A stretch of DNA of 64,000 bases from a virus, in IMG/VR virus record IMGVR_UViG_3300030012_002828, positions 1-64,000 of that record; one strand, given 5' to 3'. A model generated the notes under the pieces. That model ran no database searches and was not told the DNA's origin. It was given only the letters and a program-made list of their open reading frames with translations. The stretch's first letter is position 1. Every line of letters starts with the position of its first letter. Below, in pieces: positions 27,667 through 37,500 of the stretch. The position numbers were made by a program, and so were the translations under genes.

Positions 27667-28190
27667 TGGAATGGGATGCAAAACAAGAAGTAACTTTTGA
27701 CTATTCAGTACATAGTCATGGGGATGATAGAACAACCGCAGTATTAACACAATTAGTAGAATTAGCAAATTTGCTTTCTAATCATTTAGGAAGTAATATT
27801 GACCCTAATACAAAACCTACAACTCCAAGTCAAAAGAAAGCAGAAAAGGTTGATGTTGTTAGATTAGCAACTGCTAAACCTATTGAACAAACTATTTCTA
27901 AAGGATTTGTTAAAACAAGAAACACCTCAAGAGATTTTACAGGTCGTTCTATTTCTAAAGAAGATGAAGAAGAAATTGAAAATATTTTACCACAAGTAGC
28001 ATTAGTAGCAGGTGGTATGGCTGCAAGTAAAGTAAAAGATGATATAACAAATAAAGCAGACCCTATGAGTACATCTGAAGGAAAGGCTCTATTAGCATCA
28101 TTACAAGAAGCAGCAAATAAACTTAGAAAGTATTTAATGACTACAAGAGTTTCTGCTTCCCAAGCACAAAAGCCTTCTGATATGAGATAG
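27666..28190 (+). CDS. Head-operon protein of unknown function
   Basis: 174 residues starting M-E-W-D-A-K-Q-E, sharing a base with the previous stop (TAATG). Ser/Thr/Lys-rich, with an Ala/Gly-rich helix near residues 115-125 that is only weakly hydrophobic. M-E-W-D might be a degenerate tag. No family recognised. Confidence 0.65.
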   Translation: MEWDAKQEVTFDYSVHSHGDDRTTAVLTQLVELANLLSNHLGSNIDPNTKPTTPSQKKAEKVDVVRLATAKPIEQTISKGFVKTRNTSRDFTGRSISKEDEEEIENILPQVALVAGGMAASKVKDDITNKADPMSTSEGKALLASLQEAANKLRKYLMTTRVSASQAQKPSDMR

Positions 28191-28200
28191 GTGATTGATA

Positions 28201-30708
28201 TTGCCTGTTACGGGAAGAATTGACCCACTATCAAGGGAAATTAGAATACTTTATGATAAAGTTAGAATTGCATATCTTAGTGCAAGAGAAAGACCTAAAG
28301 ATTATAAAGATGAATGGGAAACTGTTATTGAAAGATTACAAGAAAAATGGGATAGTCCTAAACCTATTGGGGATTTACTAAGGGAAAAACTATCTGAATC
28401 TTTACTATATAGTGAAGAAGCAAAAGACCCGCAAGGTGCTAAAGCAAAAAGAATACATGAAAATTTAAAAAATATTCAAGAGCAATCTTCGTTTTCTAAA
28501 GACCCTTTTAGGAAAAAATTTGGTGCTGAATTACCTAAAAAATTATTAGAAAATAAAGAAATTTATGCTATGTTTTTACATTGGGCGTATAGAGAGGGTA
28601 GAGGTTCTTTAGATACTTGGCAAAATTTTGGTAAATTAGAAGATAATTTTACTGAAGGTTTTGTAGGATTAGATTTAACAGACAAAGAAATTTTTGAATG
28701 GTTAGAAAAAAATTACGGTGAAGAAGTTAATATTAAAAGATTAAAATCTAAAATGCAAGCGGCAAGAGAACATTTGTATGAAGTTTATACAAGTGAGCAT
28801 AGTCCTGCTGAATGGCAAGAATTAACAGATACAAAAAGAATACTTAAAATGTTGAAAGAAGAAAAAGATACACTAAATAATTTTATTATACCTAATAAAC
28901 CAATGTACCGTATTTTTGAAATAGACGATATGAAAGAATTAAAAGGTTTTACAGGTGAGTATGTAGTACAAGAAAAATATGATGGTATGAGAATTCAAAT
29001 CCATAAAACAGATACAATAAAAGTATATTCTTATAATAATAGAGATATTACAAATAAATTTGATAGACAAATTAAGATAATGAAAAATGAAGATTTTCCT
29101 GAATGTGTATTAGATGCTGAGGTAGTTCTTTATGAAAATGACGAACCGTTACATAGAGCAGACACTATTTCTTATATTAATTCAAAAAAAGATGATTCAG
29201 CATTTGAATTAAAAGTACATGTTTTTGATATAATGAGATTGAGGGGAGAACATATTTGGAAAAATAAACTTGAAGAAAGATTAAGATTATTAATGGGTGA
29301 ATTTACAAAACTATCTGATAGTTATTTACAATTCCCAACTAAATCTAATACAAGATTCGCTGATTCTTTAGAAGAGATTGAAGAATATGCTAAGATTATT
29401 ATGGAAAATCCTACTTCAGAAGGTGTAATGATAAAAGATTCTAAATCTTCATATATAGTAGGTAAAAAGAAAAATCCTAAATGGGTAAAATGGAAAAAGT
29501 TTGTAGATTTAGATTTACTTGTATTAGATATTAGAAAGAATAAAAATGGAACATTTAGTTATACATTAGGTGCTGGCCCATTAGGTGATGAAGAATTTAA
29601 ACCTATTAAACAATATAATAATAGAGATTATCTTGTAGTAGGTAAAGCACTTAATACTAAAATTAAATCTGAAATAGGTAAAATTATTAGAGTTAAAGTT
29701 GATGAAGTAAAGAAAACTAAAACAGGTTTTTCTGTTTATAGTGCTAAAGTTATAGAAAAGCCTGAAGTTACCGAACCTGAAAAAATTATTACTCTTGAGT
29801 TTTTATCTAAAGATAATAAAAAATCAGCATCAGATTATAATTTAGAAGCACTAAAAAAATCATATACAATAACAGATAATATACATGGTATTGTAGAATT
29901 AAATACAAGTATTGATACTGACGGTTTTGTTTTATCGGGATTCTATCAAGATAATTTAATGGCTAAAAATGCTATTATAGATATTGATTTATGGAAACAC
30001 GAATTAGGAATGCTTTACAAAAAAGATAGTGGTAAATTAATGACAGTAGTTTCTCAAATAGTTAATGAGCAAGATAGGTCTAAAAAAGAATTAATACAAG
30101 AAATAAATAAAAGAGCACCTGATATTGTTAAAAGAATGTTTAGTGAAAAAGATGATAAGGATTTAATTAAGTGGGTTAATGAAAGAGCGAAGGCTTTTGG
30201 TATTTTGTATAATGAAAAAACTAAAGTTTATTATTATGATGAAAAAACATTAGTTAAATTACCAGAATCAGATTTTAATAAAATAGGAAAGGCCGAAGAT
30301 AGATACGAAGTTTGGAAAAGAGAAGATGGTGATTTAAATTTTATTTATGATACAAAGGGTGTAACATTTGCTTGGAGAATAGAGCAAGATAATACAAAAG
30401 ATATTTATGAATTATTTGGTAAAGCCACTAAATTTTTAGCAGAAATAGATGAAAAGCCTGATAAAGATAAATTATTAGATGAAGGAGAAATAAAATTAGG
30501 TGCTCAAAGAGATGGTTATCATGAATATTTATTAGAAGGTAAAATGTATAAAGGTAAATTTCATATTAGAGTAGTTCCGATATTAGGAGAAAATAGATGG
30601 ATAGCATGGACAGGTTATGAAACTAAACCAACCGATAAAGATAGTGATGAAGGAATGTGGAATTTAGATAAAGATAAATATAAAACTATTACATATTCTA
30701 ACGATTAA
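28201..30708 (+). CDS. ATP-dependent DNA ligase with long extensions (TTG start)
   Basis: Seals nicks in DNA using ATP. The TTG at 28201 fits GGTGAT at 28190-28195 best; a TTG two codons earlier overlaps that site. In 835 residues, the adenylation domain spans about 240-435: E-K-Y-D-G-M-R with the AMP-accepting K259, L-D-A-E (motif III, E307), V-F-D-I-M-R (341-346), S-E-G-V-M-I-K (motif IV) and K-W-V-K-W-K-K (motif V). An OB-fold region follows to about 525. The N-terminal 235 residues resemble a ligase DNA-binding domain in size only. The last 300 residues are unassigned; their end (Y-H-E-Y-L-L-E-G ... W-I-A-W) faintly recalls a phosphoesterase-like domain. A ligase inside a head operon is unusual. 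Confidence 0.88.
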   Translation: MPVTGRIDPLSREIRILYDKVRIAYLSARERPKDYKDEWETVIERLQEKWDSPKPIGDLLREKLSESLLYSEEAKDPQGAKAKRIHENLKNIQEQSSFSKDPFRKKFGAELPKKLLENKEIYAMFLHWAYREGRGSLDTWQNFGKLEDNFTEGFVGLDLTDKEIFEWLEKNYGEEVNIKRLKSKMQAAREHLYEVYTSEHSPAEWQELTDTKRILKMLKEEKDTLNNFIIPNKPMYRIFEIDDMKELKGFTGEYVVQEKYDGMRIQIHKTDTIKVYSYNNRDITNKFDRQIKIMKNEDFPECVLDAEVVLYENDEPLHRADTISYINSKKDDSAFELKVHVFDIMRLRGEHIWKNKLEERLRLLMGEFTKLSDSYLQFPTKSNTRFADSLEEIEEYAKIIMENPTSEGVMIKDSKSSYIVGKKKNPKWVKWKKFVDLDLLVLDIRKNKNGTFSYTLGAGPLGDEEFKPIKQYNNRDYLVVGKALNTKIKSEIGKIIRVKVDEVKKTKTGFSVYSAKVIEKPEVTEPEKIITLEFLSKDNKKSASDYNLEALKKSYTITDNIHGIVELNTSIDTDGFVLSGFYQDNLMAKNAIIDIDLWKHELGMLYKKDSGKLMTVVSQIVNEQDRSKKELIQEINKRAPDIVKRMFSEKDDKDLIKWVNERAKAFGILYNEKTKVYYYDEKTLVKLPESDFNKIGKAEDRYEVWKREDGDLNFIYDTKGVTFAWRIEQDNTKDIYELFGKATKFLAEIDEKPDKDKLLDEGEIKLGAQRDGYHEYLLEGKMYKGKFHIRVVPILGENRWIAWTGYETKPTDKDSDEGMWNLDKDKYKTITYSND

Positions 30709-30717
30709 GGGTTATCC

Positions 30718-30725
30718 TTTATATA
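30718..30725 (+). promoter_or_regulatory. Archaeal TATA box before the protease-scaffold and capsid genes
   Basis: TTTATATA lies in the 41-base gap between the ligase stop and the protease ATG at 30750, with its centre about 28 bases before that ATG. Archaeal transcription usually starts about 25 bases after the TATA box, so the message would start at or next to the ATG and be leaderless. The ATG has no good ribosome binding site, which agrees. Confidence 0.6.
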
Positions 30726-30749
30726 GTTGAAAAAACAAATATACTACCA

Positions 30750-32033
30750 ATGAGTTCTCTTAAGGTTAAACCTATGAGATTAGGTAATCATTATTCAAGT
30801 GGTTCTGAATTTGCCGTACTAAAAGGTACAGGGAAAGATTTAGTTATCGCTGGTTATGCATCTGTTGATGTAGTAGACAAACAAAATGATTTAATTACAT
30901 TGGAAGCATTAAATGATGCGGCTGATAAATTTATGAAGAGTGATTATAAAAATGTAATGATTACTCATTCAAATGTACAAGTAGGAGAAGTAATTGATTC
31001 TTATACAGATACAAAAGGTAACTTGTTAAAAACAGGTTGCGACGATACAGGATTCTTTGTAGTTATAAAAATGAGGAACGATATTGAAAAAGCGAAAGAA
31101 GTAGCAAGAGATATTAAGAGAGGCAAACTTCGTTCATTTAGTATCGGTGGACAGGCTATTAATAAGCATAATGTTCACGACCCCGATATAGGAACATACA
31201 AAGAAATAGATAAATTAGAACTCCATGAGATTACAATTTGTGAAGAAGGAATAAACCCTGAAGCCAAATTTGAAATTGTGAAGGAAAACAAAAATAAAGG
31301 AAGTGAAAAAATGACCGACGAAATTAGTAAAGCATTAAGCGAGTTTGAAGACATTGTAGGCCAACTAAGAAATCAAATTGACAACTCAGTAGTTAAGGAA
31401 GATTTTGATGATGAGCAATCTATGGCAGAACCCGAAATGATGAGTGAAGAAGAAATGATGCCCGAAAAAGTAGATGATGAAGAAGATTTGTCATATAAGG
31501 CTGAATCAGTTGATGATGAAGAAGATATGGATGAAACAAAAGAAAAGAAAGCAGCAGATTCTATTGTTTATGGGCACAATGCAACAGGACAAAAAATGGG
31601 CGAAAGTAATCTAACAGGAAGATTTGATTCTGAATTTAGTGAATTTATTGCTCGTAAATCAGCAACACTTGATACACTTGACCTAAGTGAAGAAAATGTA
31701 GCAAAGGCATATGCACAATTTAAGGCTGAACAAGAAGAAGCAAGAGCATATGATTTGATTAAGAATGAATTTGAAGCAAGATACAATGCTGAACTAAAGA
31801 TGGAAGCAGACATGATTGCTAAAGAAAACTATGACGCAAGTGCTGAAGTTGCTGCTCTAAAAAATGAGTTTGCACAACTTCGCAAATCTCTTGAATCAAA
31901 TAATGAAGTAATTGCAAAGCAAGTTACTCAAGCAACCTCAAGACTATCTGATGATGTAATTTCAAAGATGGACAATATTGGTGAAATGTCTTGGGAAGAA
32001 ATTAATGACCTTGTTAATGAGGTACAAGGCTAA
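30750..32033 (+). CDS. Prohead protease fused to scaffold
   Basis: 427 residues. The first 185 match the HK97-type (S78) prohead protease: a strand-rich start, His73 in I-T-H-S, and the nucleophile Ser131 in R-S-F-S-I-G-G, followed by L-E-L-H-E-I-T (157-163). Residues 188-427 are acidic and coiled-coil, a built-in scaffold on which the capsid assembles. The last 15 residues begin M-S-W-E-E-I-N-D-L-V, related to the W tag of the accessory proteins. The scaffold part can also be made alone from the ATG at 31311. Confidence 0.85.
   Translation: MSSLKVKPMRLGNHYSSGSEFAVLKGTGKDLVIAGYASVDVVDKQNDLITLEALNDAADKFMKSDYKNVMITHSNVQVGEVIDSYTDTKGNLLKTGCDDTGFFVVIKMRNDIEKAKEVARDIKRGKLRSFSIGGQAINKHNVHDPDIGTYKEIDKLELHEITICEEGINPEAKFEIVKENKNKGSEKMTDEISKALSEFEDIVGQLRNQIDNSVVKEDFDDEQSMAEPEMMSEEEMMPEKVDDEEDLSYKAESVDDEEDMDETKEKKAADSIVYGHNATGQKMGESNLTGRFDSEFSEFIARKSATLDTLDLSEENVAKAYAQFKAEQEEARAYDLIKNEFEARYNAELKMEADMIAKENYDASAEVAALKNEFAQLRKSLESNNEVIAKQVTQATSRLSDDVISKMDNIGEMSWEEINDLVNEVQG
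31296..31310 (+). promoter_or_regulatory. Internal ribosome binding site for free scaffold
   Basis: AAAGGAAGTGAAAAA directly before the in-frame ATG at 31311. The same 15 bases occur at 32053-32067, one base before the capsid protein ATG. The exact match in two functional positions of neighbouring genes supports translation start at both. Confidence 0.7.
31311..32033 (+). CDS. Free scaffold protein, nested in the protease gene
   Basis: Predicted 240-residue product of an in-frame internal start. It contains only the acidic coiled-coil scaffold and the C-terminal M-S-W-E-E-I peptide. Phage lambda makes its scaffold Nu3 the same way inside the protease gene C. Supported by the capsid-gene-like ribosome binding site and by domain structure. 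Confidence 0.65.
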   Translation: MTDEISKALSEFEDIVGQLRNQIDNSVVKEDFDDEQSMAEPEMMSEEEMMPEKVDDEEDLSYKAESVDDEEDMDETKEKKAADSIVYGHNATGQKMGESNLTGRFDSEFSEFIARKSATLDTLDLSEENVAKAYAQFKAEQEEARAYDLIKNEFEARYNAELKMEADMIAKENYDASAEVAALKNEFAQLRKSLESNNEVIAKQVTQATSRLSDDVISKMDNIGEMSWEEINDLVNEVQG

Positions 32034-32068
32034 TCCTAATAAGGATTAAAAAAAAGGAAGTGAAAAAT

Positions 32069-33370
32069 ATGAGTTTAAAAATTAGAACAATAGCAGATTT
32101 AGAAAGAGCAACATACGGTTCTTTTGGTGGAAACAGTCTTATTAAGGCAAGTACAGGACAAACAGGTGGAGTAGGAGTTACAAGAGGTATTCATTCGGAT
32201 TCTAACTCAGGTGCTTTTAGCCCTAATGCTCTATACAATTTGGTTTATGGTCAAAAAGTTTGGTCTATGCTAAACCGTGAAATTAATGCATTCGCTATGC
32301 TACCTAAAAAGCCATATCAGTCAAGCGGCTGGAGAGTCATGATTGAAAGAGCAATTGGTGGTCAAGGTGATATTCTTAATATTGCAGGTGGAACAAATCA
32401 AGGTTCTCTAACAGAAGATTTGATTGGTGGTGTTGAAGAAAACGCTTCATTTACTACTAATGATGCAACAGCATTTGCCCCAATTGCACCAAAGTATGAA
32501 ACACTTTATGTTTCTCCTAAAACAATAGCACATCAATTTGAAGTTTCTGAATTGGCTGCTGCTATGGCAAAGATTGATGATGGAATTGGTGATATTATGG
32601 CCGCTTATAGAGAAGAAGTTGGTGTAACCCACGCTGAAATGATGAATCATATGCTTCTAACTCCATTGGAATCTAAGACTAATGGTTCAGGTACTTATGT
32701 AGGTGCAAATAATATTAAATCTCTTTATGAAATTGTAACAAGTAAGGCAGAATTGGAAGCGGCTGATGGTGGAAATCTATTTGCAGGTGCGCTACCAACA
32801 GAAATGAAGACTCTATATGGAAAAGATAGAACAAATGCTGCTAATAATACTTGGATGGATGCTTTTGTAGATTCTTCTGCTGATGCAACAACAAGAAGAC
32901 CACTAACTCTTAACTTGCTAAATACTGCTCTAAGAGAATTGCAAATTCGTGGTGCTTCACCAAAGGTTATTCTAACAGGATATGATACAATTCAAGCATT
33001 GGGAGAACTTCTACAATCTCAAGAAAGATTCATGGGAAGAACCGAAGTACTACCAACAGTAAATGGTATTAAAGGTGTAAAGGGTAGAGAAGTTGGATTT
33101 AAGGTTGCTACTTATCATGACATTCCTATTATTCCTTGTAAGGAAATGGGAAGCACAGGAACAGGTGCTGGATTGAGTGATATTTTCATTCTTGATACTG
33201 ACCATTTGCACTTTGCTACTTTGAAGCCAACAGAATATTTTGAAACCGGTATTGATTCGGGTGACCCATTTTCAGTAAATGGTCTACGAAACAAGGGTAT
33301 GTATCGTACCATTGGTGAAGTTGTTTGTACATATTTGAAAGCACAAGGAAAGATTACTAACCTATCTTGA
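32069..33370 (+). CDS. Major capsid protein, HK97-fold type
   Basis: 433 residues forming the capsid shell. The call rests on position directly after protease-scaffold, on size, and on the character of the sequence: an N-terminal helical arm, a long middle with an E-x-x-x-x-M-x-x helix near residues 170-205 (spine-helix-like), and a Gly-rich C-terminal half. It uses AAG, CTA and CTT codons more than its neighbours, which suggests high expression. The ATG at 32069 follows AAAGGAAGTGAAAAAT. No N-terminal W tag. Confidence 0.85.
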   Translation: MSLKIRTIADLERATYGSFGGNSLIKASTGQTGGVGVTRGIHSDSNSGAFSPNALYNLVYGQKVWSMLNREINAFAMLPKKPYQSSGWRVMIERAIGGQGDILNIAGGTNQGSLTEDLIGGVEENASFTTNDATAFAPIAPKYETLYVSPKTIAHQFEVSELAAAMAKIDDGIGDIMAAYREEVGVTHAEMMNHMLLTPLESKTNGSGTYVGANNIKSLYEIVTSKAELEAADGGNLFAGALPTEMKTLYGKDRTNAANNTWMDAFVDSSADATTRRPLTLNLLNTALRELQIRGASPKVILTGYDTIQALGELLQSQERFMGRTEVLPTVNGIKGVKGREVGFKVATYHDIPIIPCKEMGSTGTGAGLSDIFILDTDHLHFATLKPTEYFETGIDSGDPFSVNGLRNKGMYRTIGEVVCTYLKAQGKITNLS

Positions 33371-33400
33371 GGTTTTTAATTAAACAATAGGTGATTAAAA

Positions 33401-33763
33401 ATGGCACATACAGTAGGATTATTTGCAGACCATTTGGGTTCTGATGCACCGAGAGTTGTAGGAACAGAATATGTTGTAGATGGATATATTAATGTAACAA
33501 CCGCAACAGCAGGTGGAGAAGTAATACAAGCAAGTTCTTTTGGACTAAGTACAATAAGCCATGTATCAATAGGTGGACAAAGCACTCATTCTTCATTACA
33601 AGTTAGTGTTGAAGTTGGTGGTCATCCAGTAAATAATACAGGTGAATATGAAAGTAATGATTCTTTTGCACTAATTTTTGTAGCAAATGATGGAACAAAT
33701 GCAGCAGCAGATGGCGACATTACAGATATTGTTGTTAAAGTAAGAGTACACGGACAAATTTAA
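33401..33763 (+). CDS. Putative capsid decoration or minor head protein
   Basis: 120 residues following the capsid gene, with an AGGTGATTAAAA site. The sequence is rich in Gly, Val, Thr and Ser in short alternating strands, as in small beta-sandwich decoration proteins that stabilise capsids. No charged coil or catalytic motif. The call is by position and composition. Confidence 0.55.
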   Translation: MAHTVGLFADHLGSDAPRVVGTEYVVDGYINVTTATAGGEVIQASSFGLSTISHVSIGGQSTHSSLQVSVEVGGHPVNNTGEYESNDSFALIFVANDGTNAAADGDITDIVVKVRVHGQI

Positions 33764-33773
33764 GGTGGTTTAA

Positions 33774-34112
33774 TTGGTTAAAATTAGATACACTTTAGGT
33801 TTTGCCCGCCTTTATGGTAAAGAATTTTATCAAGGTGTTTGGACAGAAGCAAATCCACAGACCGTACTTAAAGTTACAGGTGCTGAAGGATGGGAAATAG
33901 AGGGTGAAACAATTCCTGAAACAGTAGAAGTTGTAGAAGAAACAATTGAAGAAGTTGTAGAAGAAACAATAGAAGTTGTTGATGAAGTGGTTGATTTATC
34001 CAAACTAACAAAGAAAGAATTACAGGCTCTTTGTGATGAAAAAGGTCTTGAATACAAGGCTTTTGATAACAAATCTGTACTGATTTCTTTGCTTGCTGAC
34101 GAAGAAGAGTAA
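33774..34112 (+). CDS. Head protein with acidic linker and SAP/HeH-like end (TTG start)
   Basis: The TTG at 33774 follows GGTGGTTTAA. In 112 residues, a small beta N-terminal part (1-45) is followed by a repetitive Glu/Val/Thr linker (about 46-75) and a C-terminal helix-extended loop-helix (L-S-K-L-T-K-K-E-L-Q-A-L), as in SAP or HeH DNA-binding modules often found at the end of phage head genes. Last gene before a strong terminator. Confidence 0.6.
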   Translation: MVKIRYTLGFARLYGKEFYQGVWTEANPQTVLKVTGAEGWEIEGETIPETVEVVEETIEEVVEETIEVVDEVVDLSKLTKKELQALCDEKGLEYKAFDNKSVLISLLADEEE

Positions 34113-34136
34113 ATAAATAACAATATAAATTGAATT

Positions 34137-34183
34137 GAGGGTTGTCGCTACTTTTATTAGTGGCGACTCCCTCCTTTCTTTTT
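34137..34183 (+). terminator. Hairpin terminator after the capsid genes
   Basis: GAGGG (34137-34141) pairs with CCCTC (34169-34173). Inside, GTCGCTACT (34144-34152) pairs with AGTGGCGAC (34159-34167) with one G-U pair, around the loop TTTATT. A run CTTTCTTTTT follows at once. Shape and T-run fit an intrinsic terminator. It separates the capsid genes from the neck and tail genes, so it could lower tail expression relative to capsid. Confidence 0.7.
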
Positions 34184-34201
34184 AACGAAAGGTGTTTAAC
34201 T

Positions 34202-34495
34202 ATGGGAAGAATTCAAAGTACAAGAATAACAGGCGATACTAATGTTCAATCAGCAAGTCCTTGTGTATACAATGGATATACTTTAAGTCCAACAGGTACA
34301 GTTAGTGATTCAAGAACAGTATCTGTTTATGCAGATAATACAGGAACAGGAACAACTAATTTAATAGCAAGATATGTAATTACTCCATCATCGACAATTC
34401 AATATCATTATACTGATGGTATTCTTTGTACAAGTGGTTTGAGAATTGAATGTTCAGATTGGTCTGATTTAGAAATGTTTGTTTTACACTCTTGA
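34202..34495 (+). CDS. Small beta-rich structural protein
   Basis: 97 residues from the ATG at 34202, which follows AAAGGTGTTTAACT; an upstream frame extension runs through the terminator and is not likely. Ser/Thr/Gly-rich strands suggest a small head or neck protein. First gene after the capsid terminator. Confidence 0.6.
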   Translation: MGRIQSTRITGDTNVQSASPCVYNGYTLSPTGTVSDSRTVSVYADNTGTGTTNLIARYVITPSSTIQYHYTDGILCTSGLRIECSDWSDLEMFVLHS

Positions 34496-34508
34496 GGGGG
34501 TGTAAAGT

Positions 34509-37500
34509 ATGACAGAATCAACAGAAGTACCTCCTTTTAGGGGAGTTTTTGATGAAATGGGTACATTGTGGAATGTAGAATCTGCTTTGAATTTCTTTTA
34601 TCAATTTCTAATTCCTCAAGGAGATATGCATACTAATAAACAAAAAAGAGTTAGAGCAGGTTTATTAAGATGGATGCTAACAAGTAGAAATTGGGAAGAA
34701 AGATATAAAGAAGATATTGATTTTAATAAGGCTACCTTTGATAGAATTAATAAACAGGCAATAGAAATATTACTTGATACATCTTTAGGGGAACTAAACC
34801 AAAATAGATATTATGCTTCAGTAGAGGATGGTGTTTATACACCTAAAACATTTACAGATAAAACTCATACACAAACCAACAAAGACGGTAGTACAGTTAA
34901 AATAACATTTAATTATGGTAAAAATTTAGGTGCTAATCCTTCAGGGTTAGAAACCTATGATAAAGAAGAATATACAAAATACCGTAATATGTTAATTACT
35001 TCTAAAAATGAATTAAATGCTTTAAAGGTTGATAGAGATTTTACTAAAGGTGCTACAAAGGCAGCATTTACTGTAAAAATTAACAATCAAAAAGAAGCAA
35101 TTGAAGAAGTAGAAAGAATGTTAGAAGGTGTTAAAAAACCAAGTTATGATGACAATATTAAATTAAAAGAGGTTTTAAATAATTCTCCTTCGGTAGAAAA
35201 ATTTTATTCGCTATATAGTATGAACCCTGAAACATATGAACAAAAAGTAGCATTAGGTTTACTAATAGAATCAGTACATAAAAATATAAATGCTGAAGAA
35301 TTTAAACAATACGAAAAAACCTTTGGTTCTTATCAAGACTTTGTTCAATTGATAGAAGACAAAGAAGCAGAATATCTTAAAATAACACAAATACCATTTG
35401 CTATTTCGCAAACAATGACAGGCATTTTAAAACAAGAAGAAGAAACAAACATAAAAGCAGACATAAAAAAATTAATTAATACAGAAAAAAGGGAAAAAGG
35501 TAAAGTTATTACACCGAGTTTAATTCAATTATTAGACTCAATTAAATATCCTATAAAGGTAGGAGAAGATGTTTCTTTAGAAGATAAAAGTGCCGTTACA
35601 AATTATATTACTGACAATTTAAAAAATGATACAAGTGGTGCAATAAGGTTAATAGAAAGAATTACTACTAACTGGTTTAAAACTAATATTGACCCTTTAT
35701 TAAACATACAATCTAAAGTTACATTTGAAACTGTATCAAGTCGCCCTGCTGAAAGAGAAGATGTATCTCGACAACCTGTTAAAATGAGCAAAGATACAAT
35801 TGAAGAATTTTTATTAGATAATGTAGTAGACCCTGAAAATGTATATATTTCAGGTAATAGAATAACAGCAAAGAAAAGAAAGGGTGAAGATAGAGCAAGA
35901 ATTGATGAAGTAAATTTAGGTTATACTGATACTACTAAAACTAAATTTAAAATGCAAATTAGATTTGAAAATCAAGAAATGGATTTTGAATCAGGATATG
36001 CTAAAACTATTGGTGCCGCTTCAAGGAATGTGATTTCAAGTGAATTAAATTATCTTAGAAAATTTAATACAAAAGGTACAGTAGTAATTAATTATAGTGG
36101 TAATATTAATCAAAATTTAGTAAAAAAATTGCCGGGTTTAAATGCTGACTATCAATGGAAAATTATTAGAGATATAATGAATAGTTATATAACTACTAAA
36201 AAATCTTCTTTTGAAGAAAAAGTAGAAGCAGCAATTAAGAAAAATGTTACAAGGGGAATGTTGGCAGATTTAGAAGTAGTAATAGAATTAATAGACGAAG
36301 TAGATAAAATTCAAAAAGAAAGTATAGGACAAGATTTAATAAATTTAGAAAATCATTCAACAACATATTTTCTTAATGATGGTTTATTTAAATTTAATTT
36401 AAATGAATTTAGAGATAAAATAAGAGAAGATTCAAAAAAACAATCAAAAAATTTAACAAAGCAACTTAGTTATGTTTCTAAAAATCTTAATAAAATTTTA
36501 GAATTTGCTGAAGATAATGAACAAGAAATACAAGAAGCATTTGAAATGTTAGAAGAAGACGATTCAAAAGAAGCAGCAAAAGAAAGAGCAAGAATAGAAT
36601 TAGAAAGAATATCTGAATCGCAAGAATTACAAGAAGCAAGAGAACTTGCTGAAAGAGAAAAAGAAGAAGAAGCAGCAGGAGAAGAAGGAGAAGGGTTGCT
36701 TGCACAAGCCCTAACTGAAGAAACATTTGATGAGTATGAAGATGAAGAAACAGGTCTTACTATTAAAGAAATTAAAAATTTACAATTACTAAATACTATT
36801 AAAGAAGTAAATGATAATAGTAGAAGGTTTGTTGCACTATATGAAAATATTAGATTATTAGTTAGAAGTATTAATAGAATAAATAAAGTTAAGGAATCTA
36901 ATATTGTTACAGAAGAATTTAAAAGATTATTAGATGAATGGGCTGAACTTGTTTCTTTTGATTCAGGCAAAATACAACGATTAAAAGAATTACTTGGTAC
37001 AATTGATGAAGAAAAAGATGATAAAGGTAATTTTAAAAATCCTCAACAAGACATTAAAAATAAAGTTAGAGATTATAAATTACAAATGGAAGAACATTGG
37101 AATAGTGTAAAAACAATGGAAGAGTTTCAAAAGTTATCAGCAGGAGATATGGTTAGATTAGTAAATGAATTAGATTTAAGAAAGGCTTTATCAGAAGATT
37201 TACATAAAGATAAATCTTTTAATAATGCAAGACTTGGACAGGTTAAAGCGTCAAGTAGAAATTTAGAAATACAAATTGATTATGCTAAAAAGAAATTATT
37301 ATTAAAAGGTAAAATTGATTGGCAATCTGATGCTGAATCTTATGTGGGTTATAGAACAGCAGGTACAGAAAGTTATAACCCTTTAAAAAATACTCAAGGT
37401 ATGGCAGTAGACCAAGCAAGAAAACTTAGAGGCAGGAAAGTTACAGGTACAGGTAGAATACAAAGTAGAGGACTTACAGGTACAAACTTTAATGATTTAA

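Noticed and set aside
33371-33400. A terminator directly after the capsid gene (TTTTT in the gap).
   Set aside because: There is no stem before the T-run, and the next gene has a normal binding site 10 bases later; the strong hairpin is two genes downstream.
36470-36970. A long Ser/Leu-rich open frame on the minus strand inside the 34509 gene.
   Set aside because: It is the reverse of a Glu/Lys/Ala-rich coiled-coil coding stretch, has low-complexity content and no binding site.
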